A DNA stretch of 64,000 nucleotides. Origin: Paenilisteria riparia FSL S10-1204. GTDB lineage: Bacteria > Bacillota > Bacilli > Lactobacillales > Listeriaceae. Positions 12,312 through 21,123 of the stretch are shown piece by piece. Position numbers and translations under genes: made by a program. The stretch covers positions 78,633 to 142,632 of the forward strand of contig NZ_AODL01000025.1 in NCBI RefSeq assembly GCF_000525995.1, written 5' to 3'. The number at the start of each line of letters is the position of its first letter. The first letter of the stretch is position 1. The notes under the pieces are model-generated. The model was not told the origin of the DNA. It did no database searches and saw nothing but the letters and a program-made list of their open reading frames with translations.

Positions 12312-12437
12312 CTCAGCGAAGCGACAAGCGCTGAGATCCTAGGCAAAGACGAGTACCGGAGCGGAGTGTACGATTTGTACATGAGCACCGGAACGGAATC
12401 TTTAACGACGGAGATTAGCGCTTGTCGCTTCGCTGAG
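12312..12437. repeat. Long-stem intergenic element E1 with internal direct repeats
   Basis: Perfect 21-nt inverted arms (12312-12332 and 12417-12437, starting CTCAGCGAAGCG) enclose about 84 nt. Inside are two 15-nt direct repeats differing at two positions (GAGTACCGGAGCGGA at 12351 and GAGCACCGGAACGGA at 12383), separated by a small GTGTAC/GTACAT hairpin. A diverged relative lies at 37821-37964. No coding capacity is seen. I do not recognise a named RNA family. Confidence 0.7.
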
Positions 12438-12469
12438 CCGATGATGTGAACCTCTCACTCTATATAGGA

Positions 12470-12500
12470 AAACCCTGGGCCCCAACTCCCCAGGGTTTTT
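12470..12500 (+). terminator. Rho-independent terminator between convergent genes
   Basis: AAACCCTGGG and CCCAGGGTTT arms followed by TTTT; it lies at the 3' ends of the MsmX-like gene (plus strand) and the HxlR gene (minus strand). Confidence 0.75.
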
Positions 12501-12856
12501 CATTTGTTTAAAATACTGTCTTCTAGAAATTCCAAGCGATCCCCATACATCCGTTCAATATGAGCATCACCCCAATTACACAAAGCCGTCAAAATACTTT
12601 CCAATGACCTGCCGTACTCGCTCAATTCATATTCTACTTTTGGTGGTACTTGATTATACACAATCCGATTGATAATACCGTCATGTTCTAGCTCTCGCAA
12701 TTGTTGTGTGAGCATTTTTTGCGTGATGGATGGGATAAGCCGCTTTAGTTCGCTCGTTCTTTTCTTACCGTGCGTTAGATGGCATAGAATCACGCATTTC
12801 CACTTGCCGCCAATAACTTCGAGCGTTGCTTCCACCGAAATATTATATTTTTTCAT
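12500..12856 (-). CDS. HxlR-family transcriptional regulator
   Basis: The 118-residue protein is a typical HxlR winged helix: VIGGKWKCVILCHLTHGKKRTSELKRLIPSITQKMLTQQLRELEHDGIINRIVY with the characteristic GGKW and ITQKMLTQQLRELE segments, then PPKVEYELSEYGRSLESIL. HxlR proteins bind palindromic operators as dimers and often sense reactive aldehydes, quinones or disulfide stress. Cys23 lies before the first recognition helices. It is divergent from an MFS pump and an aldo/keto reductase, with palindromic sites in the shared intergenic region, so it probably controls them and itself. Confidence 0.88.
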   Translation of the reverse strand: MKKYNISVEATLEVIGGKWKCVILCHLTHGKKRTSELKRLIPSITQKMLTQQLRELEHDGIINRIVYNQVPPKVEYELSEYGRSLESILTALCNWGDAHIERMYGDRLEFLEDSILNK

Positions 12857-12876
12857 CGCATTTTTCTCCTTTCTAT

Positions 12877-12917
12877 AGGTACTAAAAAGTGCCTACATTA
12901 CAAAAAAGTACGTACTT
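12877..12917. promoter_or_regulatory. Putative HxlR operators in a divergent intergenic region
   Basis: TAGGTACT-AAAA-AGTGCCTA (12877-12896) is a near-perfect inverted repeat. AAGTACGTACTT (12906-12917) is a perfect 12-nt palindrome. Both share the GTAC core and lie between the HxlR gene and the MFS gene. Confidence 0.6.
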
Positions 12918-12992
12918 GTTTTAATGTCTACTAAGTATCATAATAACACTTGTCATTAAAAAAGCAAGCCGAATTTGGAAGGAGTTTTTAGA

Positions 12993-14173
12993 TTGAAAGG
13001 GAACCGAAATATTTTTGCATTATTGGCTTTGGCTGTTAGCACTTTTGCAATTGGAACAACGGAATTTATTAGCGTCGGGTTGTTGCCGCTTATCGCGGAG
13101 GACTTGGCGATACCTGTTAGTACTGCAGGATTAACCGTCTCACTTTACGCAATCGGCGTCATGTTCGGCGCACCAATATTGACTGCACTTACATCACGAA
13201 TGAATCGCAAAACATTATTACTCGCCATCATGATTGTCTTTATTTTAGGAAACACGATTGCAGCGTTCTCAACAACGATTGCCTTACTACTCATCGCTCG
13301 CGTCGTATCTGCCTTCGCGCATGGCGTCTTCATGTCCATCGGATCGACCATCGCGGCTGACCTTGTGCCACCAAACAAGCGGGCCAGCGCCATTTCCATC
13401 ATGTTTACCGGTCTCACCATCGCAACCGTGACCGGCGTCCCAATCGGCACACTCGTCGGACAACAATTCGGCTGGCGCACCGCGTTTATCGGCATCGCAG
13501 CAATCGGCGTCATCGCGCTCATCGCCAATCTCATCCTGATACCGCGCAACTTGCGTCCAGGCGCCAAAATGACGCTCGGCGAACAAGTCAAAGTTTTAAC
13601 AACAGGACCACTGCTACTCGTATTCGCTATCACGGCACTTGGCTACGGCGGCACATTCGTCGTCTTCACCTACCTAACACCATTACTAGAACAAGTCACC
13701 GGCTTCCCAGCAAGCACCGTCGCACTCTTACTTTTCATCTACGGAATCGCCATCGCCGTCGGAACTCGATCGGTGGAAAAGTCGCCAACAAGCGGCCAAT
13801 CCAAGCCCTGTTCTACATGTTCATCGCACAAGCCGTCGTGCTCGGCCTGCTCTACTTCACCGCCCCATCCAAAGTTTTCGGACTCGCAACAATACTACTC
13901 ATGGGCATCTTCGCCTTTATGAACGTCCCTGGATTGCAAGTCTACATCGTCATCCTAGCCGAGAAATTCGTGCCAAAAGGCGTCGACATCGCATCCGCAC
14001 TAAACATCGCAGCATTCAACGCAGGCATCGCACTTGGCTCCTACCTCGGCGGCCTCGTCATCACCCACATGCGCATCATTGACACCACCTGGGTCGGCAT
14101 GATTATGGTTCTCATCGCCGTCGCCCTAACCGCTTGGAGTAAAAAATTAGAAACAAAACAGGAGGAATTTTAA
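12993..14173 (+). pseudogene. MFS efflux transporter (AraJ/YdhP-like), frameshifted
   Basis: The N-terminal part (to about residue 257) carries the MFS hallmark segments: LAVSTFAIGTTEFISVGLLPLIAEDL (TM1), ALTSRMNRKTLL (loop 2-3), RVVSAFAHGVFMSIGSTIAADLVPPNKRASA. The frame breaks in the motif before TM8: GIAIAVG is followed by out-of-frame residues, while the +1 frame continues as NSIGGKVANKRPIQALFYMF. Adding one A to the AA at 13763-13764 gives a normal 393-residue, 12-TM permease. The start is the TTG at 12993, 8 nt after AAGGAG. It is three bases from the aldo/keto reductase gene, and the two are probably one operon under HxlR control. Confidence 0.8.
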
Positions 14174-14175
14174 AA

Positions 14176-14991
14176 ATGAAAACAGTCAAATTAGCAAATG
14201 GAATCCACATGCCCGTCCTTGGACTTGGCGTATTTAAAGTAGAAGAAGGCGCAGAACTCGTATCCGCCATCAAAGAAGCCACCCGTCTTGGCTACCGTAG
14301 CATCGACACCGCCGCAATCTACGGAAACGAAACAAGCGTTGGCCAAGGCATCCGCGAATCAGGCATCCCACGCGAAGACCTCTTCATCACGTCCAAAGTA
14401 TGGAACGCCGATCTTGGCTACGAAGCAACACTCGCCGCTTTCGACGAATCCCTACGCAAAATGGAACTCGACTATCTCGACCTCTACCTCATTCACTGGC
14501 CAGTCGAAGGCAAATACACCGACGCTTGGCGCGCCCTTGAAAAACTACATCAAGACGGCCGTATCCGCGCAATTGGCGTCAGCAATTTTCAAATTCATCA
14601 TCTCGAAACACTCAAAAAAACAGCCATCATCATGCCTGTCATCAACCAAATTGAACTCCATCCCCAACTCACACAAAAAGACCTCATCGCATATTGCACC
14701 AAAAACAACATCCACGTCGAAGCCTGGTCCCCCCTCATGCAAGGCGGCCTTTTCAATAACCCGACACTCCAAGAAATCGCAGCCCATCACGGCAAATCCG
14801 TCGCCCAAGTCATCCTGCGCTGGGACTTACAAAACGACATCATCGTCATTCCAAAATCAACAAAACCCCATCGTATCGCAGAAAACATGGCTATTTTTGA
14901 TTTCGAGTTAAGTGATGAAGAATGCGCGCAGATTGATGCTCTTAATCAGAATCTGCGCGTCGGGCCTGATCCGGATAATATTGATTTTTAA
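14176..14991 (+). CDS. Aldo/keto reductase (AKR5-like)
   Basis: The 271-residue protein has the full catalytic tetrad of aldo/keto reductases: Asp44 and Tyr49 (YRSIDTAAIYGNE), Lys74 (FITSKVWN) and His107 (LYLIHWPV). The NADPH-binding end is seen in IPKSTKPHRIAENM. The family reduces aldehydes and ketones with NADPH; members close to this (2,5-diketo-gluconate reductase and YvgN types) act on methylglyoxal and similar compounds. Its position two bases behind an efflux gene and divergent from an HxlR regulator fits detoxification of a reactive carbonyl, which is inference. An RBS (AGGAGG) lies 9 nt before the ATG. Confidence 0.88.
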   Translation: MKTVKLANGIHMPVLGLGVFKVEEGAELVSAIKEATRLGYRSIDTAAIYGNETSVGQGIRESGIPREDLFITSKVWNADLGYEATLAAFDESLRKMELDYLDLYLIHWPVEGKYTDAWRALEKLHQDGRIRAIGVSNFQIHHLETLKKTAIIMPVINQIELHPQLTQKDLIAYCTKNNIHVEAWSPLMQGGLFNNPTLQEIAAHHGKSVAQVILRWDLQNDIIVIPKSTKPHRIAENMAIFDFELSDEECAQIDALNQNLRVGPDPDNIDF

Positions 14992-15347
14992 TTGAATGTA
15001 TGGGATGAATGCTAAATACAGCTGGAGGCTGCCGTACCGATTATAATGGGTAGGACGTAGTCTCTGGTTTACATAGATCAGGCGAAAGCGGTTTATATTC
15101 AAGAAGTTTGGGGCGCTTCAAAAAGAAGGCGGTAGTTCATGGCAAGTGGCTAGTTTTTAACCTTTCCTTCCGCGCATTTGTATGCATTTTCTTCAAAAAA
15201 AAAATCTCCGCAAGACTACTTCTTTTTTGAACGCATTTATTTTACACCCTGACTTCACATTAAAAGTTGGCAGGCAGCAATCAGCCATGTATGTATATTT
15301 AGGGTACACCCTTATCATACATCGCTCTTTGTTCAGACAACAAAAAA

Positions 15348-15379
15348 ACCATCGCGGAAAAGGCATTAGCCGCGACGGT
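15348..15379 (-). terminator. Rho-independent terminator, minus strand
   Basis: ACCGTCGCGG and CCGCGATGGT arms followed on the minus strand by seven T. It could end the transcript of the LPXTG gene at 15541, about 160 nt upstream. Confidence 0.65.
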
Positions 15380-15485
15380 CAAAAAGAGAATTCACATTCC
15401 CATGCTTCTAAAAAGCATCTTTTACCAACGGATCACTGTTCTAGTTGGATGTAGATACCTATTATTACGTTCCTTCTATTACAAT

Positions 15486-15515
15486 GGGGGTGCCATCCAC
15501 CTTGGAGATGGCACC
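15486..15515. other. Perfect hairpin downstream of LPXTG gene A
   Basis: GGGTGCCATC and GATGGCACCC pair perfectly over 10 bp with a 9-10 nt loop. There is no T run, so it may protect the 3' end or act as a weak terminator. Confidence 0.5.
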
Positions 15516-15540
15516 CTTTGGAACTTGTTAACACGTTTGC

Positions 15541-17442
15541 TTAAGATCTTCTTCTCCAGAGCAACATGCCACTAACGAAACAGAAAACGCCTAGGAACAG
15601 GTGTGCCATCGGTACACCGGAAGTATCTCCTGTGACTGGAAGTCGGGCCCCGATGACTTGTTGAACAGCGTCACTTCCTGCCTCCTGTATACTCGTGACA
15701 GGTAGACGTGTACCTTGCTTGAGGATCGTCGCTACTACTGGTGTAGCCGGTTTTTCATGCAATGGAACTGCTTCTAAGGTTGCTTGCTCCAACTCGGAAT
15801 CCTTCTCTGGTGTGGGGCTAGGGGGGCTTTGTTCTTGCCCATCTTTCTCCGGCTCTACTTCTTGTTCTTGGGCGCTATAGACCACCCGAAGCGTTGTCAC
15901 ACCTTCTCCGTATGTTCCTTTTGCCTCCGGTATTTTCGCTAGACGATAGCCTGGAATCGTCGGAAATGTCAGGGTATAGGCATCTCCAATTTTCCCCTCA
16001 TATCTATCTGGCGCGCGCAGCACCTTTCCTTTGCTATCGACATATTGCACGTCCACGATTCCTTTTGTTGCTTCTTCTGGGACATATACAAGCGTGATTT
16101 CTTGCGGTTCTACTGTATACTGACCTGTTGAGGTTGGCGCTTCCTTCACCTCCTGATACCCATTAATCGTTGGCCATACCAGTTTATAGGCTTCTCCTAC
16201 ATTGCCTGTATAAACATCACTCACATGTACTGTTTTTCCTTCTGCATCGACATAATGCACATGGACACTTCCTGTTTCGACTTTTTTATAGACAAAGCGT
16301 ACCGTCTGCGGTTGATCACTAAACACACCAGTCGCATTGGATGGCTCCGCTACTAAGGTATACCCATCCACTGCCTTCGCAACGGCTTCATAAGGAAACT
16401 CCTGCATCCCTTGCAAGACAATAGGTGCCGCCAACACATCCCCTGTTTCAGTTTCATACTGCACTTTAACTGGTTGACCAGCAACTTGAGGTTTCACTTC
16501 TTGATCAAAAGCGATACCAAAGCTCTGATACTTATTTTTGCCCGGATGTTCTTTAGTAATGCTACCTGTCCCTATTTTGTTCCATGTCACCATCCCATTT
16601 CTAAAAGTTCCTATCTCATCACCGGTTTTAAAGTTCATCCATAAACGTACATCTGATAATGGGTTTCCAAATCCATCAAGTTGGTCAATAGCCGTTGGTT
16701 TATTAACAATTGTTGGTGGCAAAGTAACCGTCGTACTAATCGAATAGCTGGTATCCTCTCGCTGAAATAATGGTAAATCTTTTAGTGTCCATGCATCGTC
16801 AAAATAACCGTGAATGGTTATATGTTTTAGATGCGTTAAGTTTCGGAGTGGCGCAATACTTGTCACACTCGTTTTATTTAACTGCAACTGTTCTAATTTC
16901 GTTAAATTAGCTAATGGCGATAGATCCGTAATCCCTATGTTCGACCACAAGAACAAATACTCTAGATTCGTTAAACCACGTAAGGGGCTTAAGTCTGTTA
17001 CACTACTGACATCACCCATCGATAGGTACTTTAATTTTTTTAATGGGGCTAAATAAGAGAGGTCATCCATATCTGCGCCATAGTAATAATGAAATGCTTC
17101 TAGGTTGCGTAGATATTGCATGCCTTCCATATCAAAGGTAACCTCTTTTCCCAAATCCAGTGCTACGCTTTTAGTGACACGATCAAAGTCTGCCTGTGTC
17201 ACTATTCGAGTAGCATACTTCCGCTCATTTTTCACATACTCCGCTTCCGTTGTCTGCATCATCTCTGGGCCAAAGGACGATCGTGTGTAGATATCTGGCA
17301 TGACTTCTTCGAAGGTTTTCCCGACTGGAAAGACTGGCGCATCCTCCGCCTGTGCCGTTTTCGGTAACCAGATGGTACTTCCGATTAAAACAATACATAA
17401 AAATAGTTTAATCCAGCTAAATTTAGTCATTTGTTTGTACAT
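15541..17442 (-). CDS. Surface protein A: LRR, three MucBP-type repeats, LPVTG sortase anchor
   Basis: A signal peptide (IKLFLCIVLIGSTIWLPKTAQAED) is followed by about 100 unassigned residues, short leucine-rich repeats (LSYLAPLKKLKYLSMGD, DLSPLRGLTNLEYLFLWSN, DLSPLANLTKLEQLQLNKT), a beta-rich spacer, three MucBP-type repeats (VQYETETGDVL.., VHYVDAEGKTV.., VQYVDSKGKVL..), a Pro/Glu-rich wall-spanning stretch and LPVTGDTSG (603-607) with a hydrophobic segment and RRRS tail. Sortase should link it to peptidoglycan. The start at 17442 has AAGGAG seven bases upstream. It overlaps the end of the LRR-beta-helix gene, as in copy B. It resembles internalins, but ligands are unknown. Confidence 0.85.
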   Translation of the reverse strand: MYKQMTKFSWIKLFLCIVLIGSTIWLPKTAQAEDAPVFPVGKTFEEVMPDIYTRSSFGPEMMQTTEAEYVKNERKYATRIVTQADFDRVTKSVALDLGKEVTFDMEGMQYLRNLEAFHYYYGADMDDLSYLAPLKKLKYLSMGDVSSVTDLSPLRGLTNLEYLFLWSNIGITDLSPLANLTKLEQLQLNKTSVTSIAPLRNLTHLKHITIHGYFDDAWTLKDLPLFQREDTSYSISTTVTLPPTIVNKPTAIDQLDGFGNPLSDVRLWMNFKTGDEIGTFRNGMVTWNKIGTGSITKEHPGKNKYQSFGIAFDQEVKPQVAGQPVKVQYETETGDVLAAPIVLQGMQEFPYEAVAKAVDGYTLVAEPSNATGVFSDQPQTVRFVYKKVETGSVHVHYVDAEGKTVHVSDVYTGNVGEAYKLVWPTINGYQEVKEAPTSTGQYTVEPQEITLVYVPEEATKGIVDVQYVDSKGKVLRAPDRYEGKIGDAYTLTFPTIPGYRLAKIPEAKGTYGEGVTTLRVVYSAQEQEVEPEKDGQEQSPPSPTPEKDSELEQATLEAVPLHEKPATPVVATILKQGTRLPVTSIQEAGSDAVQQVIGARLPVTGDTSGVPMAHLFLGVFCFVSGMLLWRRRS

Positions 17443-20400
17443 CTTCATACTCCTTTATCGTTTGTATTGGTGTTGTAGATACAGGGACGACTAATCGTTC
17501 GCGCACTAAATTTCCGTCTGAGGCAACAACCTCTATCACCTGTTTTGTATTGGTTATAAGTCCTTGTGCTGAGATGAGATAAGGGCGATTGGGATCGGTC
17601 GTTTGTAATGACCCGCTTTTCTTCGCGACCCCATCCACATAGAGCACAACCTTCGTTACACCTCGTGGGAATTGTCCTCGTATATAGGCATCCCCTATAA
17701 CATAGGGTTCCACGGTCAATGGGTCTTCTACACGGACTTTCACTCGATTTAAAATCTCTGAACTTCCACGTACCATTAGCAGCTCTACATCTTGAATTGC
17801 CGTGTCTATCAATCCTTTGGCATTAATACGATAGCTTCCCGTACTCGCATCCAGTGCGCCACTTTTCTTAGCCACACCGCCTACATAGAGAACCACCTTC
17901 GTAGCTGCAGGATCATAGAGGCCGACAATATCCTGACTATCTAATGGGTAGGGGGATACTGTGAGACGATAAGATGGCGTTAGCGGTTGTTGTGTGACTG
18001 CATACTGATACAATGGGTTGGCATGTTTATTTCGAGCAACCAAGAGAAGTGCTTGTGTCGCTGCCCTATCTATACCAGTTATTTGAAAAGCACCAGATGT
18101 AGCTACTTTCGCTGTGGCGATAGGGATTCGTTTTCCAGTATCGAGCTCCTCCATATTAGCAATTGGCGCTTCATAGACATCTACGCGGTCGATATCCATG
18201 CCCGCCTGCCCTCCTATCGTACCGAATGAGGGCAACCATTGCACTTGTTCGAGACCGTAAGCCGTCGCAACACGTGTAAACGCTGGGATCCCTTGGAATG
18301 TATTGGTTTCACCACCAGTAAATCGATTATTGGACCGCTCACCAAATTTTGTATCCCCAATGATGGCCTGATTCCAGCTATTGGCGACATTCTGCTCTAT
18401 TCGGCTCACGCGGTCTTTCGAACTTGGCATCGCAGTATCTTTATCCGCATTATGCATCTCACGGAACGCAATCGGTGTAAACACGTCACGTAAACTAGGT
18501 ACTGATTTAGCTTTTCCGCCTGCTGCTGTCTCCAAATAACCGATGGCGCCTAGTTGATTACCCGTAATGACAAAGCCCATATTACTAGAGGCAAGACTAA
18601 TTCCTGCAACTTGCACCGAATGCGGCCGCTCCAATCCAATTTTATTCTGCTCTATTGTGAGTTTTCTAGTTAACTTGATCGCTATCCCACCAAAGAAGAG
18701 CGTATCGGCTTCTCTCGGATAGACAGCATCAATGGTATTATTCGCAATGAGGGCATCCTCTGTATAGCCTTTACTAGTCTCTGCTTTTGGTAATACATTT
18801 CCTGAGCTGTCAAATTGAGGTATGTTATCGGTACTTCCCCACAAGACAATACCAGCTTGTGATGTTGGCGTTAGAGTATCTGATACCCAAGCCTCTCGAT
18901 CTTGTTGTTGGTTGATTCGATTATGGGTAATACGAACTTGTTGTGATGGAAAAAAATAACGTTGGCTATATTCTTGTCCACCAATGACAATGGCGCGGTC
19001 AGCACCAATCACTACGTTTTCTTGAATGGTATAGTTTTGAACCGAATGTCCATCAATCCCTTCCCAGTATGGGTTTTCTAAAACGACATTTTTTTCTACT
19101 GTGATGTTTTCACTGACTGGAAAGAGCAGTTGATCTGGTGAAATGGTTTGTCCTAATCCATTTGGCTTACTAATCTTCCGCATCGAAGCAGCAATACCAT
19201 AGAAATGTACTCGTGCAGTGCCTACTTTGTCGTGGCCTAATTTTCGAACCAACGTTTGATGAATACGCACATTCTTTCCAGAGTAAACCATAATCCCATC
19301 ATGCCCCATGTTATCGACGGCCATTGGATGGGAACTCGGCGTTGGCGCCTCTGTCCCTTCTATCGTGACATCATAGACTAAGTCCGCCATAATGCCCGTT
19401 CCATTAAAATTTTCAATCTGTACATCTTGGATAAGAATGTCATGTTGATACTGGGATAAGGGAGGAGGAACAGCCCCCTCGGGTTCATACTGTCCATGTA
19501 GTGTAATCCCATTTTGATAGTACAAATCGGACGTTGGTTTATCTGTCAGATCTCGTTGTCCATCTAATCGTAGTTGTTTGATGGTCGTATAGTTATACAA
19601 ACGAACTAGTGAATCATACTGGAAGTTCCGATCCTCTCTCCCTTTTTCGAAATACTTTGGTTGACGTATGAGCGTTGTCGTCGTGCTTTCCCCTTGTATG
19701 CTGATCCCTTCTAAGACCTTGATTTGGCGCAGCACTTGCCATGTTCCTTTTGGGATAATCAAGGTTCCTTTGTGATGGTTCTGGTTACTTGATAACTGAT
19801 TCAATACGGTTAATGCTTGTTCTATCGCTTGTGAATTAGACATCTCTATGACACCTTTCGCATCACTGCCTTCCATCAAGAAAAAATTATTTCCAATAAT
19901 TTCTTTCCCGTCCGCATTCAACAGCACTAAGGGTGTTCCCTCTGGTGTACTGCTTGCCGCTTGTATACCGACAGGAGGGGCTATCTTTTCGCCACGAACG
20001 TCTTGCGTGACAAACACGCTAAAAGAGGCACTACTTGCACTGCTCTCTCCATACCATGCTTTATTGGTGCCAGGTGTCGCCCAATAAAAGCTAGTTTCCC
20101 CTGATGGTTCCAAGTTTCCTGTAAAACCAACAGGGGACAGCGGCTGGCCATTCTCATCCCAAATCGGAATCCGTTGGTTTTCTCCCGTTGTTGTCGCTTC
20201 CTCTGTGACTGCTTGCGATAAAGCCTGAAAACCATGCGTCTTCACAACGGCTAAATCCCTTAAAGCACGCAAATCCATGACTTTATTACCGGAGATGTTT
20301 AACACGGTGAGGGATGCCAAACCTGCTAATGGCGCTACATCTTCGATTTCATTTCCTACTAGGTTCACTTCTTCCAATTGTGGTAAGTCGCGCAACCTAT

Positions 20401-20536
20401 CAATGGATGTGAGGTTTTCATTTTTCAAGGACAGCACTCGTAGCTGCTTTAATGTTTCTATTCCTTGTAAGGAGCTGATTTTTCCCGTTTGATCGCCTTC
20501 TAAATAGAGCGTCTCTAATGCTGGTAAATGTTCTAT
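17423..20536 (-). pseudogene. LRR-beta-helix-Ig surface protein, copy A, 5'-truncated
   Basis: From IEHLPALETLYLEGDQTG onward this is a full-length paralogue of the gene at 23210-26600: LRRs, a beta-helix of pectate-lyase type (GHDGIMVYSGKNVRIHQTLV, YWEGIDGHSVQNYTIQENVV) and Ig-like C-terminal modules (VGLYDPAATKVVLYVGGVAKKSG). Upstream of 20536 homology stops abruptly; the frame runs on to a TTG at 20677 through a terminator-like hairpin, with no RBS, signal peptide or the first ~95 residues. It is therefore probably not translated or not secreted. Its stop overlaps the LPXTG gene downstream. Confidence 0.8.
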
Positions 20537-20625
20537 AATATCCACCTTAACAAATTGGAGAAGACTGATACTTAGCAGAAATAACCTTTCTGTTAGTGTT
20601 CCTAGGAACGCTATATTTTTAATGA

Positions 20626-20666
20626 AACAAGCCAAGTCCCTATTGTAAATGACTTGGCTTGTTTTT
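20626..20666. terminator. Hairpin at the truncation junction of copy A
   Basis: AACAAGCCAAGTC and GACTTGGCTTGTT pair over 13 bp, followed by TTTT on the plus strand. It lies within the apparent 5' extension of the truncated LRR gene, which argues that the extension is not coding. Confidence 0.65.
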
Positions 20667-20699
20667 CGCTTATACAAAAATATGCTATCGCTTGTAAAC

Positions 20700-20742
20700 T
20701 GAATCTAACAAAATACCATTGTGTTAGATTCGGCTTTTTTGT
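20700..20742 (+). terminator. Second hairpin near the junction
   Basis: GAATCTAACA and TGTTAGATTC arms around a short loop, followed by GGC and six T on the plus strand. Confidence 0.6.
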
Positions 20743-20764
20743 TTTTTAGTAGCACTTTTTGCCA

Positions 20765-21058
20765 TTATCCGAGATTCATATCCGCCATCTTCTCCTTCAA
20801 AGAAAGGAGTTGTTTATATATGACAATCGCTTCTTGTATCGTTCTCGTATTGGATAATTCCTTGATAACTTTCGCACCTTCCCTTTGATTACAGGATACT
20901 ATCTCTTTGACATCATCTGCATCCCAACCCATTTCTTCCATTAATACATCATAGGCTGCTGTTAATTCTTTTCGTTCCTGCAAAACGGTTTGTCGGATAT
21001 GTTCCACCATAAATTGCGCCACGCGATTTTCCAAGGCTAGACTTTCATCATACGGCAT
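20765..21058 (-). CDS. Small protein of unknown function, possibly a gene remnant
   Basis: A frame ending at 20765 gives about 97 residues from the Met at 21058 (MPYDESLALENRVAQFMVEH). It is helical and charged, with a regular ending (TIQEAIVIYKQLLSLKEKMADMNLG). The frame stays open upstream into the end of the LPXTG gene B, but no RBS is evident at either start. Position between the two duplicated surface units suggests the remnant of a gene caught in the rearrangement. I do not recognise the family. Confidence 0.35.
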   Translation of the reverse strand: MPYDESLALENRVAQFMVEHIRQTVLQERKELTAAYDVLMEEMGWDADDVKEIVSCNQREGAKVIKELSNTRTIQEAIVIYKQLLSLKEKMADMNLG

Positions 21059-21123
21059 CTCATTCACATGAAAATGGAAAGATAGAGACAGGAACATCCT
21101 GGAAGACCTGCTAACGCTTTTTC

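Larger units (their letters stand above)
14992..15540. other. 549-nt stretch without a recognisable gene
   Basis: No frame here has both a ribosome binding site and protein-like composition. The left part (about 15015-15160) is G-rich on the plus strand; the right part holds two hairpins, described separately. It may contain the remains of sequence lost next to the surface-protein duplication. Confidence 0.4.

Noticed and set aside
12312..12437. Reading E1 as a CRISPR array
   Set aside because: Only two 15-nt direct repeats with a 32-nt period and no spacers or cas genes; no CRISPR was found anywhere in the window.
15182..15454. 90-codon plus-strand frame in the gap after the aldo/keto reductase
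   Set aside because: Crosses a minus-strand terminator hairpin, lacks an RBS and looks random.
20537..20677. N-terminal extension of the truncated LRR gene
   Set aside because: TTG start without RBS, runs through a terminator hairpin and shows no relation to copy B; treated as a recombination scar.
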